NCBI RefSeq assembly: GCF_021134715.1
Contig: NC_060026.1
Span: forward strand, 3,100,001-3,164,000
Source of the DNA: Daphnia pulex
Lineage: Eukaryota > Arthropoda > Branchiopoda > Diplostraca > Daphniidae
Direction of reading: 5' to 3'
DNA length: 64,000 bases
Part shown: positions 31,274 to 42,745 of the stretch, piece after piece
Layout: every line of letters starts with the position of its first letter
Numbering within the stretch: position 1 is the stretch's first letter
Made by a program: the position numbers and the translations under genes
The notes under the pieces: model-generated
Database searches by the model: none
Seen by the model: only the letters and a program-made list of their open reading frames with translations
Told to the model about the DNA's origin: nothing

Positions 31274-33125
31274 TCAGGATAATTTAACAAAAACTGGATA
31301 GCTTTCGATTCCGCATTTGTTGACGCCTTTCTGGATTAGAAAATAGCCTTCTTTGCCCCAAACGGTTCCCCATGAGTTGCGGCCGATCCAGTAGTCGACT
31401 CCGTTTTGATTGCCCCAGCCGACGATGACTACAGCGTGATTGGGGTCTTGCCCGTCACAATCGTTGCTATCGTAGACGCCGCTCCTTCACATTTTTTTGG
31501 TATTGTATTTTGATAAAAATTGAAGCGATGGAAATGATTCAAATATGTATCGGGCACACATCCTGTGCGCATTTCAATTCACCTACCCGTAGTCGGCAAA
31601 AGAATCCGTGACGGTCATGGTGGCTGAAAGTGGTCCCAACTTAGTCAGAGCGTATTTCATGTCGACGATGCTTCCGCCCTCGATGTAATTGCACAACTCG
31701 ACGCTCGCCGCCTTCATATTGGCAACGTATTTGCACTGGCCACCCTGAATTTAATTAGGGACAATTCATTAGATTTCTTCTTCAAAGTCTAACAACAGCC
31801 GATTTGTTTAGCTTATTTAAACTCACAGTTTTCTTGTAAGGGTACCGCGATTCTCTCGTTATTCCTGTAAGCATGCTGGACTCTATCGCTGTCATTGGAA
31901 AACCACCGTAGCAACCCTTGTTCAACCCGCCTCGGTCGCAATCGATCAGCTGTTGCTCGCTGAAAAGTTACGAACAATTATTGTTTATTTATTTCAATTT
32001 TTTTAAATTGTATATTATTATTATTTTTAACATTTTTATCTAGAGACACGCTGTCAATAACTGATCGTCGAATGGAAATGCTCAATTCGTTTGGGAAAGC
32101 TTATACTATGTCAATTGATAATCAACTGGTGTTGTACAAGCTTACCTCAAAGTCACAGAAATGTTTTTGTTTTTCTTGCAGTAAGCGAATTCGACCGAAG
32201 CAATGACGCTGAAAGCCCACGAAGCTGCACACTATTGCCACACAAAGTCGTTATTCACACTAGCCATTTTGAAACTGATTTGGCTATACATGCTGGAACA
32301 AGAAATATTACCTGCTCTTGGTTTTTTATACCCGTCAAGCAGGGGTGGTAACGATAGTCCAGCTACTCCCCAAAGAAGTTGAAAGCCAAAATTAAAGATT
32401 TGCCATGTTGGTTGAGAATTATTTGAACGAATAATTCTTACAAACAAAACAAACGAACAAAAGAAATACCGGAAATCTGCAAGATTAGGAATAGAACACT
32501 TACTCTGGAAGGAACGTCCGGATCGGTAATATCCGAACCGTCAGGTCTAAGGGACACTGCCTCCTTCGTATGAGAAGGGATGGCATTTTTATTGACGCCA
32601 AGAAATTTTTGAAATTCCACCTTTAGCTAAATTTTAAAATTTTCTTTCTTAAATTATTTTAAAAAAATGAATGAAATAATTTTGAGAATTGAAACTGCTA
32701 CATACCAGGTCGGTGAAGCGAGTGAGTTCTCTTCTGTAATTAACTAACGGATTGCTGTTGTGTAGTTTGATTTGTTCGTTTCTTGTGAGGAAAATTTGCT
32801 TGTGGATTCTATCCAGTCTTCCGTTGTCAGACGCAATGAAATAATTTTTGTTGAACGTTTTCTGCAAAAATTAAAAAAATTAAACTTTTTTTTTCAATAC
32901 TTTGACATTTTGAGATTTCAGTAGTTAATCGTGAGTTTTACAAAAATTATTCTATGAATTTTATTTGACGGTTAAAAATAATAACTAGATAAAAATTTGC
33001 TGTCCATTTTCTATGCTAGGCTTACCCTAGTATACCTTGTACATTCTCCAGTCGTCTTCAGTTGTTTGTCCTTCGACGACAGTCATGACGATGGCACAAA
33101 CGGTAAACGCGAATAAGAAATCCAT
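31274..33125 (-). CDS. CP3: cathepsin L-like pseudoprotease, catalytic Cys replaced by Ser
   Basis: Exons 33036-33125, 32706-32861, 32504-32626, 32312-32362, 32146-32231, 31827-31959, 31587-31744 and 31274-31484 join in frame to a full-length protein. Signal peptide, I29 prodomain and the last exon ([21 protein letters not shown]) are normal. The active-site exon reads CAASWAF where the family has CGSCWAF, so the nucleophile Cys is Ser and Gly-Ser is Ala-Ala. The oxyanion Gln (KNQ) is kept. The reading frame and splice sites are all intact, which argues for retained function of another kind, as in silicateins or TINAG proteins, which also carry Ser here. It also has GCYGG, and a less usual FADYG end of exon 7. 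Confidence 0.9.
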
Positions 33126-33328
33126 TTTTTAAAAGCATTTTTCTGATCTGCCATAACAAAAAGAATGGTATAGACAATTGCACGACAATTTTTTTGGTCA
33201 AATCGAATCAAGCCTCACCGAAAAAGAACGATAAAAGTGCGATGTCGTGTCTCCTAAACCGTGTTCTGTGACACTAGTCTATAGCACACCTGGATGTGAA
33301 CAAATTCGCGTTGTAAGACAGGTCCCCC

Positions 33329-33336
33329 TTTATATA
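33329..33336 (-). promoter_or_regulatory. TATA box of CP3
   Basis: TATATAAA on - about 200 bp before the ATG. CP4, CP5 and CP12 have similar boxes at comparable distances. Confidence 0.6.
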
Positions 33337-33339
33337 TGC

Positions 33340-34840
33340 AATATGACGCCAACAAATCCGATAGAACTCTTTAAGTCGTAATTCTGTATTTGGCTATATT
33401 GTCATTCCGATCGTCTAGTTCATTTGGATTGCTGAAAAACTCGTTGCACAACACTTGCACACCTGAGTTTCATGAACCCCTCCAAAAATGTTGGCGATTG
33501 AACAGCACATCAGCGGGCCGGTTTTTGCTCCACTTATTATTTAGTCCTTGCGATTTTTGTTTTGTTTCCTTTTTCTTCTTTTCCGGGATTCATGTATACG
33601 TGACTTGCATTGAAATCATAGAGCGAGTGCGCACGCGCAACAACGCCCTACGTGACAACCAGTGCTAAAGAATACTGATCTTTGATCAACCTTCACTGCG
33701 ATTTCAAGTGCCGGTTGGAATCTGTCAAACTTATCGTCACACTCCTTTCGACCAGTTAAACTGGTACTCATCTTTACTTATTTTCTGATCCGCGAACGTA
33801 CTTTTTCACTTGGGCGAATAATTGAAACCAGTCTGCGGTTGACAATGTCAAAAATTCATGTTTTTCGTTTAAACTAAAAAAAAAAACTTCCTGGTTTTCA
33901 GCTGTCATCCTCAACTACGTCGATGGGAGATTAAGGCTAGATGAATGAGTTTTTTTTTTAATGTTTGACTGGCTGGATGACGACGTCAAATTGAATCTGA
34001 GATAGGCTTGCGCTTTTAATTCACGTTATCCGGAAAGCATAATGATTAATGGCGTTGTTGTTTCATTCCAACCGAAGCAAATGTCCCGTAGCCCGCATTG
34101 TCATTTGAAACTCGATTCCAATCTTCCAATTGTTGGAAGTTTTATCGGGGAAATTCGAGGGGAAATTTCCCTTTTCTTTTTTTTTCTTTTTAAACAATTT
34201 CATTTCTTTCAAATTAGCATTTTTATGTTTCGCCATTTTTTTCTTCTTCTTTTGGTTTCGTTGGAAACCTGATTTAACCGTTACTGTATATCTTGTCATC
34301 AGCTTGTTACAATGATCAGCTCTTCAAACAAGCGCTTCAGCTCATACAATTTTTGCAGTATGTACTAATATGTGCCGAGTACATTCACCCTCTATTTTCC
34401 AACGTGTCCTTTTGACCGTTTCGAATTTGGAAACTGATTTGAATTGGGTTAACTATCCCGTTTTCTTTTTCCCTTTTCGAGCTTCTAATTTTTATTTTAT
34501 TTTTGTTATTATTTGGATTTTACGTATTTTTTTAAGAATTTGATGGCCATTATTTTGACTATCTACTTTGCCAATCACGCAACGAATAACAGCACATCAT
34601 TCATTCAGAAAATTTAGATCGGTTATTATTAGCTGATATGACGACATTTGCATATCCCCAACAGCAATGAAATTATAGGCTTGATAGGTCGAGACATTAA
34701 AATGTTGTTGAATGTGATATTCGTATAAATTAAGCATTTAAATAGAAACAACTTGTTTGAAAATACAGCGCACAAGTCACACAAATCCTTAACGTATGCC
34801 GCTGCACTTCTCTGTCGCGAAACGAATGTCGTTGCTGTTG
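33340..34840. other. CP3-CP4 spacer, no gene seen
   Basis: T-rich tracts (for example 34165-34260) give chance ORFs. No exon, repeat family or RNA gene recognised. Confidence 0.4.
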
Positions 34841-34848
34841 TTTTGAGT

Positions 34849-36592
34849 CTATACTAAAGCGTAGCCGACATAGGTTTCGATGCTGCATTTGTTGACTCCT
34901 CGCTGGATTAGAAAGTAGCCTTGTTTGCCCCAGCCAGGTCCCCATGAGTTGCGGCCAATCCAGTAGTCCACTCCGTTTTGATTACCCCAGCCGACAAGGA
35001 CCACAGCGTGATTCACCAATTTCCCGTCACAAATCTTGTCATCGTACACGCCACTCCTGCAAATTCATTTAGAAAAAACACACAACATGTAACTTCCATT
35101 TTTCTTTGCGGAATAGCTTTGGCAAAACGCCATTCAACATCGCTATTACAATTATAAAATAAAAATGCTATAGGCCTCTATACTTACGCGTAGTCCATAA
35201 AGGATTGAACGACAGTCATGGCAGCTACAAGTGGTCCGAAATTCGTCAGAGCGTATTGCATGTCGACGACGTTTCGGGATTCGACGTAATTGTATGTCCT
35301 AACACTGGTCACTCTCATGGTGTCGACATATTTGCAAACGCCATCCTGATTTTTTGAAAAGGAAAAATAATCGTTTGATTTCTAAACTTTGAAAAGTGAC
35401 AGCCGATTTTTCGAAACAATTAGTTCAATTCATTCAAAAAATATTGAAATCAGGGTTTATATATAGCTTTATTAGACTTACAACACCCTTGTAAGGGTAC
35501 ACCGGCGCCCTCGCAATTCCGTTTGTGCTCATGTACTCCCAAGCGTCCCAGGGCCAACCCCCGAGGCAGCCTTTACTCATGTCGGTGCGATCACAATCAA
35601 GCACTTGCTGATCGCTGAAAAATTGAGGAACAAAATAAAAGGATATCAACTGAATTGATCATTGCATTTTAATTGAAAAATTCAGTTGTTGTCTCCGGAA
35701 AATTGAGCCAATTGTAAAGTTAAAACAAAAATGACTTAAGCTTACCTCAAAAGAACAGAAATGTTGTTGTTTTTCTTGCAGTAAGCGAATTCGACCGAAG
35801 TTATGGCGGTCAAAGCCCAGCAACTTCCACACTGTTTCACACATTAAATAGAGGATAATTCTTTTTTTAATAATAATTTCACTTTCACTATGGGCCAACA
35901 AAGTATTACCTGCCCTTGGTTTTTGATTTCCGGCAAACAGGAGTCGTAACGAAGGTCCAGCTACTCTCCAGAGAAAACGCGATCAAATTTGTCGTAACTG
36001 CTAAGAAAATTATTGAATTTGAACAAATGTCAAGATGTGGCACTTACTCTAGAAGGAGTGTCTTGTTGGGTAATAATATCCATGCCAAGAGGATGAATGG
36101 ACATCTTCGGCGGAGCAGTAGGGATCGAATCGTTATTGATGCCGAGAAATTTTTTTAACTCCCCCGGTAGCTATAAAGCAAAGAATAATATTTAGCCAAC
36201 ATTTTATTAGCTTCTCTCTGCCAAGTTGTTTTTTGTTTTTGAAATGTTAAACATCAAAATTGTTGCTTAGGCTTAACAATACCCTGTCGGAGAAATGATT
36301 CAGTTTTCTCCTGTAATGGGACATGCGATTGCTGTTGTGTTTCTGGATTCGGTCGTAACTTTTGAAGAAAGTTTCCTTGCGCATTCTATCCCGTTTTCCG
36401 CCATCGGCCGGAATTTGGTAATTTTTATTGAACTTTTTCTGTTTGGTGGAAAACAATCAAAATTTGATTAAACCGCCAAAACGTGAACGTTGATTACGTT
36501 ACCTTGTACATTCTCCAGGCCTCTTCTTTTGACTGTCCTTCGACGACAGTTACGACGACTGCGCAAACCATCAGCGCAAACAAGAAATTCAT
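34849..36592 (-). CDS. CP4: cathepsin L-like cysteine protease
   Basis: Exons 36503-36592, 36283-36438, 36048-36170, 35910-35960, 35746-35831, 35482-35614, 35188-35345 and 34849-35056 give 334 aa. Signal peptide (NFLFALMVCAVVVTVVEG); I29 prodomain with HNSNRMSHYRRKLNHFSD; oxyanion Gln in IKNQGQ; CGSCWAL (Phe to Leu after Trp-Ala); [26 protein letters not shown]. All catalytic residues are present. Closest in layout to CP3, its neighbour, which also shares the VVEGQ signal end and FAYCKKN. Expected to be a secreted zymogen activated by removal of the prodomain. Confidence 0.92.
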
Positions 36593-36776
36593 GTTGAACA
36601 ACGCGGCTATAAAACGCAATTCTAAACAGTTGAGGATCTGAATACCGAATCGAGCCTCACGCCACAATTGTGCTAGTACCGTTCAGTCTGTGTGTCGCTG
36701 CCAACTGCTGTTTGATGCCAATGCGCTAGTCCATAGCACAACTCGTTGTGCATCCATTCGCGCTGAAGCACCGAGT

Positions 36777-36784
36777 GTTTTATA
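36777..36784 (-). promoter_or_regulatory. TATA box of CP4
   Basis: TATAAAAC on -, about 185 bp upstream of the ATG. Confidence 0.55.
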
Positions 36785-37189
36785 TGCAATGAGGTGTCGC
36801 CAAATTGGGTAAAACTCCCTCATTATGCGTGACCAATTTTGGTCATTGACATTCTTCTTTCGCGTCCATCTCGTCCCGTGTCTCGATGGCTGGCCAAAAA
36901 GAAACGTCTTCACTTGCATATATTCTTGATCTACTTCTTGTTTGTAAACTTTTGGCAAGTACAAAAACGTTCCTGGTTTCTCTCAAGTATAAGTAGTTTG
37001 GTTGACCGGTTGTTGCTCCACTTTGGCTGCCGGCCATTTTTGCGATTGTCTGTGTGTTTTTTCTTCACTCCATCGATGATTGGAATACGTGATGCGCATT
37101 ATCAAAGGGTGAACTCGCACGCGCATCGTACGAAAGCAACGCCCTTTACAAGCCAAGGGTAACTGGAGAAGTCTTGGTCGATTCAACGT

Positions 37190-37535
37190 ATTTCAACGAC
37201 TCAATAAGTTCTAGCTAACTGTTCTTCGATGCGTCGATTGGAATCTGTCGAAAACTGTTCTCTGCAAACCAACGGAAACTAGTATACTATCTGAGCACTG
37301 CGTCTAGCCAAAGCAATACCAAAGTCAAATAGCAGGTTGACTTGTTTTCTGCTTTTCGGATGTACATTTTAATTGGAAGTGACGGAATTTTTTTTCAAAC
37401 TTGTCTGCTGACGGTCATAGTAAAAAGTTGAATATTCATGGGATAGTTTAAATAGATTTATTCTTATTTTTCAAAACCCCAAATCCATAAATATTGAAAC
37501 AGACCAGGAAAAAATATGAAATAAATTATAACAAT
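37190..37535. other. CP4-CP5 spacer, nothing recognised
   Basis: Short AT-rich spacer. No exon seen. Confidence 0.4.
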
Positions 37536-37539
37536 TCAG

Positions 37540-39211
37540 TTAAACGGCTTGAACATAGGCGGGATATAATTCAATGTTGCATCTGTTGACACCGCGCAGG
37601 ATTCGACCGTAGCCCGAGATCCCCCAGCCGGTCCCCCAAGAATTCCGAACGACCCAGAAGTCGACTCCGTTGAGTTTGCCATATCCGACCAGTACAACGG
37701 CGTGATTGACATCCGGTCCATCACAAGCCGGATCGTCGTACACGCCGCCCCTGTTAACAAATAAATAAAAGAAAAAGAAAAAAATTGTGTCGGCTCTTAT
37801 ATGGCGTATCATTTGAACCGTTCTGCACTTACCCATAAGAGAAAAACGAGTTTATGACATTGATGGCAACTGCAAGGGGACCGTATCGTTGCAGGGCTGA
37901 TTGCATGGCTGCCGGGTTATTACTTTGAACGTAACCGTAAGTCGATACCTGGGCTCCGACCATCGAGGTCTTGAATTTGCAAGCACCTTTCTTTAAATGA
38001 ATGTGATTTTAGTTATTAATTCCGAATGATAATCCGACAAACTTAAAGCAAATAATAATTGACAAGATTTTTTTTCCTTTTTTCGATGAATTATTTTACC
38101 CTGCCAGTGTAGGTGTAGAGTTGTCTTTTTGCAGATCCGCTTTTGGACTTGAGATAATTCCAGGCGTCCATGTACCACCCACCGTTGCATCCGTTGTTGG
38201 AGGTGTCACAATCAACCAAGTGCTGCTCGCTGCAATCGGACGGGGGTGATTGACAAATTATTGATTCCAAAATTCATTCGAAAGTTAGTTGATGAGGAGA
38301 AACATTTGAGCTTACCTCAACATAACGGGGCTTCCGGTTATCTTGCATTTCGAGAACTCGAGCGGGGTAATGGCAGTAAACGCCCAGCAGCTTCCACACT
38401 GAATGCAGAAACTATAGCGTTAATTTTTTTCAATTTAAAAAATAATAGACCCCGGCAAACCCCCACCTCTCCGAGATGTAGTCGAATTGTATCTTACCCG
38501 CCCTTGTTGTCTGACTGCCGGTAAACAGCGGTCGAAACGGTAGTCCAACTAAAACAGCATTCGTCCAAGGAAATTAAAAGAATGAATTTCACGAGATGGC
38601 AGTTATAATATTGGATTGATAATTGAACAAAATTTGAAAGATTGACTCAGTTAGCCACTCACGCTCGGGGGAAGTTGGCGACTTTGCAAGTCGAAAACCG
38701 GAATGGACTTGAGAAACTCGGCGCTAGGGACCATGGAAGCATTCACTCCGAGGAATCGTTTCTTTTCCCAGGGTCCCTGAATTTGAAACGTTCACCAACG
38801 AGCGATTGCGATTATTGCTGTGTAGATCGTATTCATTTAATGTGAGTGCCCTTGACACATCATCACGTATTCGCGAGCGGAATCTTACCAAGACGGAAAA
38901 TTCATTGAGTTCTTGGAAAAAGCCGTTGTCCTTTTTGCTGTTATGTCGTTTGATTTGTTCCATCTGGGCGAGGAAATTCTTCTTGCGAGCCCGGTCTCGC
39001 TTGCCATTGTCACCCGCAATGTTGTAGTCTAACTTGTACTTCCTCTGCAATTTTTTTTAAATGCACGGGTTTATCATTTGCCAATCGCTGTATAGATTGA
39101 GAAAAACAAATCTTGGCTTACCTTGTAATCTCTCCAGGCGTCCTCGTCGGAATAGCCTTTGACCACCGAGACGGCCATCGCAAACGCAGCCAATACAAAG
39201 AAGAGCTTCAT
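37540..39211 (-). CDS. CP5: cathepsin L-like cysteine protease
   Basis: Exons 39122-39211, 38889-39044, 38663-38776, 38498-38548, 38316-38398, 38100-38229, 37833-37990 and 37540-37750 give 330 aa. Signal peptide; I29 prodomain ([20 protein letters not shown]); Gln in [41 protein letters not shown]. No break seen. Exon 1-3 sequences and the promoter are close to CP6 and CP7, which form a sub-cluster with it. Confidence 0.92.
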
Positions 39212-39412
39212 TTCAAGTCACTACACGATGCGTTTTCTTTTGGAAACGTAGAATGGCTAATTTTAAATAACAACAGGGGCACAAGAATAAAAATTCCTTT
39301 AAATGTTTTTATACGGCGATGATTTAGCGCGTTACCCGGGAAGCGCTGTTAAATCAAACCGACACTGATGGAGTTCTGTAATGTCAATAGACTCTGTTTA
39401 GGAGGTGCGTCA

Positions 39413-39420
39413 TTTTTATA
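39413..39420 (-). promoter_or_regulatory. TATA box of CP5
   Basis: TATAAAAA on -. The sequence just downstream on - (CTATACAGACT-like, then GACATTACAGAACTCC) is related to the CP6 and CP7 promoters. Confidence 0.6.
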
Positions 39421-39424
39421 TGGA

Positions 39425-40380
39425 ATGGAAAAATCGCCAAATTAGGAGTAGTAGGATGGCGCTTTGACATCCTTTTTTTATCAATATCAGGTCGCAATCG
39501 CTTCTTTGATTTGGCTTCCGCAATTGATGGAACACAAAAGTACATGTGTAACGACATCTGGGGGTTGCTCGAAAGTTATCAACTTTTGCGTTGACCGTTA
39601 TATCGACCCACTTTGATTTCTCTTATTCCACGTTTGAATTTGAGACTTTGTGAGTCGAGTGATGTTGTTTCATCATAATTCAAAGCCGAATGCATTTTGG
39701 TTTTATTGTTGAACTCGACTCCAGTCTCGACGTATATACACGAGAGTTGAAATTGTGTAATTCTTATTTATTCGCATTTCAACTGAAACCGGGATAACCT
39801 AGCTGGACAAACTTGAAAAGGAAAAGAAAACTGAGCGATTTTTTAAGGCTTGTTCTCAGGTTTCCCCGCCATTTCTTGTAGGTTTACGTCTTACCAAATT
39901 TTGTTTTTTCTATGCGCTGGTAACTTTTTATGGTGACGTTTTTTAAAATGCTGTATCATATTAAATTATTTCTGGATAAGACGCTTGTAAATGCGCATCT
40001 TAAACACTTCAAAATCGAAAGTTGTCAACTAATAAACCGATAGTGTCACAAACTCAATCGCAGGCGGAGCAATTTGATTATTGCGAAGCTTGTTCTAACT
40101 CAGAGCGATGAAGAATGGCCAAACTCTGCCAATCAGTCCTTTAATTGGTGGTACTTAATGTTTTTTTCTGTCGTACTAGAAGTCTAGAACGAAATCCAAC
40201 GGCTTCCGCCATCTGTCTGTTGAAAGCCTTAACTTAACATTGCGTGACTTCAATGACTCTTGCCCGGATAAAATCGATAGATAAAGACACAACTTCCGGC
40301 TATTCTCTGGCGTGAAATGGCCAGCTCGAGTACTATTACCACCAGAAACATTGATGTAAAAGAGAGTTGATGTAACAGAT
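39425..40380. other. CP5-CP6 spacer, no gene seen
   Basis: I searched this strand for exons 4-8 of CP6 and found none. It is otherwise featureless apart from the conserved element that follows it. Confidence 0.5.
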
Positions 40381-40389
40381 TAGTCACTG

Positions 40390-40520
40390 GTGGAACGTTC
40401 ACTCAATTTCCATGTCAACAGCTGCGTTCGAAATAACCGGTTCGATTTCACGGCACGATCGGGCCCCGCATTTTACAGAAAAATATCACACAACATCCAT
40501 CTGTCGAGTTGTGGATTCAC
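40390..40520. promoter_or_regulatory. Conserved non-coding element, copy 1
   Basis: CGTTCACTCAA, GTCAACAGCTGCGTTC, AACCGGTTCGATTTCAC and CACGATCGGG occur in this order. The same series recurs at 42245-42320, 45605-45730 and, diverged, 56650-56780. Each copy lies between two cysteine protease genes. Function unknown; it may be a shared distal regulatory element or simply duplicated spacer. Confidence 0.5.
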
Positions 40521-40671
40521 TTTTTTCCCGTCTCATTTTGTGGCGCCAATTCACGTTATTTTTCAAATATTCACACGTCATTTTATAATATCCGCATCCG
40601 AGGTGATTAAAACATTTATTTTACGTTAGGATAGAAAAAGGTTGAATTGAGCAATGTAATGGACTACTTGG

Positions 40672-41276
40672 TTAGCTACTCACATTCGGAGGAAGTTTGC
40701 GATTTTGCGAGTTAAAAACCGGAATGGACTTGAGAAACTCGGCGGAAGGGACCCTGGAAGAATCAATACCGAGGAATTGTTTCTTTTCCCAGGCGGTCTA
40801 AAATTGATAATTCACCAACGAGCACGAGATGTTTAATATTGGACGAATTATAGAATAACAATTTTGAACGCTTTTGCCACATCGTGCGGATTATTGACGA
40901 GCGCTTTTAATCGCCATGAAATTTTGTCGTAAAGAGATTTGAGAATTATATACTCTTACGGTCTTACCATAACGGAAAATTCACTGAGTGCTTGTAAATA
41001 GTTGTTGCTTTCGCTGTTGTGTTTATTAATTCTTTCCCTCTGGGCGAGGAAAATCTTCTTGCGCAATCCGTCTCGCCTTCCGTCGTCACCTGCAATGTTG
41101 TAGTCTAACTTGTGCTTTTTCTGTAAATTACGTGGTTTACAATTTGTCAGTCGTTATTAGTTTGAAAGAAACAAATCTTGGCATACCTTGTAGTCTCTCC
41201 AGGCGTCATCGTCGGAATAGCCGTTGACCACCGAGACGGCCATTGCAAAGGCAGCCAATATAAAGAAGAGTTTCAT
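40672..41276 (-). CDS. CP6: secreted prodomain-only (I29) protein, truncated cysteine protease
   Basis: Exons 41187-41276, 40968-41120 and 40797 to the stop at 40672 give about 122 aa. It has the signal peptide ([19 protein letters not shown]), the conserved DDDAWRDYK start of the prodomain and an ERFNIN-like helix (RRDGLRKKIFLAQRERINKHN, in two halves). It then has the third prodomain exon with YLG/FLG and SIPVF. Where the other genes splice at PPN/GTGAGT, read-through adds three codons and a TAA. No catalytic exons follow in the next 1.4 kb. The promoter and all splice sites are intact. Known analogues are propeptide-only cathepsin inhibitors (Bombyx BCPI, Drosophila crammer, mouse CTLA-2). 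It could inhibit the neighbouring proteases, or be a young truncated pseudogene. Confidence 0.75.
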
Positions 41277-41496
41277 TTCGAATCTCCACAAAGTGCTTTG
41301 ATCCTATTTTTGGAATGTAAAGTAACAAATTTAGAAAACCAAAATACAACACAAATGCGTTACAATTATAATTCATCAAAGTTTTTACGGCATCAATATT
41401 TTGGAATTTAAATTTTACCCAAGGAAATGCTAGCCAGTCAGACCGACACTGCTGTAGTCCTGTAATGCTAATAAAGTCTGTATAGGAATTGCAGCA

Positions 41497-41504
41497 TTTT
41501 TATA
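41497..41504 (-). promoter_or_regulatory. TATA box of CP6
   Basis: TATAAAAA on -. The whole stretch 41280-41720 is nearly identical to the CP7 upstream region 44415-44830, including this box. Confidence 0.65.
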
Positions 41505-42244
41505 GTAGAACTGGGCGCCTAGTTAGGAATGCTACTCTTTGGCGCCACACCCTTTTTGTCATCTTCTGTCACCAATCTTGATTGTTTCGCATCCGCAATC
41601 ACAGCGCGGAGTCCACCCTACACACATCTCTAACACCTGAAGGAGGTTTGCCAGTTGGCAACACGTTGATTGGCGTTGACCGGCTATCGACCCCCTCAAC
41701 TTAAAAAAATCCATTAATTATCTATGAGTCCCAAATTAGGAATTTAGACTCTTTGACACCGTTGTTGTCATTTTTTTTGTTGCCAGTCGCGTTTGTTTTG
41801 CGTCCCATATCAGAACGCAGGATCTAAACACACATTTCCACTACTTAAAGAGGGTGTTTATTTTTCACAACATGTTTATTTGCCTTGACCGGCGGTTGTC
41901 GATCCGTCTTAGTAAGACTGACTTATACCTTACACTTCGTCTTTCCTTAATGGTTGATTTGAATTCATACCTTGGGACTTGTTTTCTCGATCCAGCTAAA
42001 GAAACCACAGTAAAGAGTAAAGTCGCAATATTTTTAATTTTGATGCTCATGAAATTTAAAAGTTCATCACCCACAAAGGCCTCTACAAATTTGGTTGTGG
42101 AATGTAACTCTTCTCCACCCTTTCCTAATTTTATGTAATAGCTAAAGGAGTGAGTACAAGAATAAACTAAAATTCTGAATTTAATATGGGAGACAGGCTA
42201 TTACTAAAATTCTTTTAAAAGATGTAATGCAACAGATTATATTA

Positions 42245-42330
42245 TGAAAGTTCACTCAACTTCCTTGTCAACAGGCGTTCAGAAACCGGTTTGAATTCTC
42301 TGCACGATCGAGTCCCGCCTATTAGAAAAA
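42245..42330. promoter_or_regulatory. Conserved non-coding element, copy 2
   Basis: GTTCACTCAACTTC, GTCAACAGGCGTTC, AACCGGTTTGAATTC, GCACGATCGAGTC in the same order as copy 1. Lies between CP6 and CP7. Confidence 0.5.
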
Positions 42331-42745
42331 ACACGCAGCTTCATTTGCTGAGTAGCAAATTAATTCCCCCCCCCCCGTCTCTTTATATCGTCGATCATCT
42401 CACGTTATTTGTTATTTATTTTCGTACTCGACATTTCCACGGTGAATGTTTGAGGTTGGCCGTGTTTGATTAAGCAGATCGCTGAATTGGCAGATTGTTA
42501 GGCTCCAATCAACAGCGTGTTATTCAAATTATTTTTTTTTCGGAGCCAAACAACTAAATCCCCTTCAGAAATTGTTTAGTAAAAATTGTTTCAAGTAAAA
42601 CGTCTTCGTTTGGATTTAAAAGATTTATTGGGAGTTTTCCATCACCGCAACACAATTTTTTAAAATGGTATTTCTCAGTCAGTAGACTGAGAAATTTTAT
42701 AAATATTGAAACCGATGGAAACAAATCAGCGAAAAACAACAGGAC

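Noticed and set aside
34130-34315. Overlapping ORFs on both strands in a T-rich tract
   Set aside because: Low-complexity translation (poly-Phe or poly-Lys) with no homologue in the window.
39425-40670. Missing exons 4-8 of CP6 hidden in the spacer
   Set aside because: No CGSCWAF, GCxGG, NHAVV or NSWG coding stretch was found on - in any frame, so the truncation is accepted.
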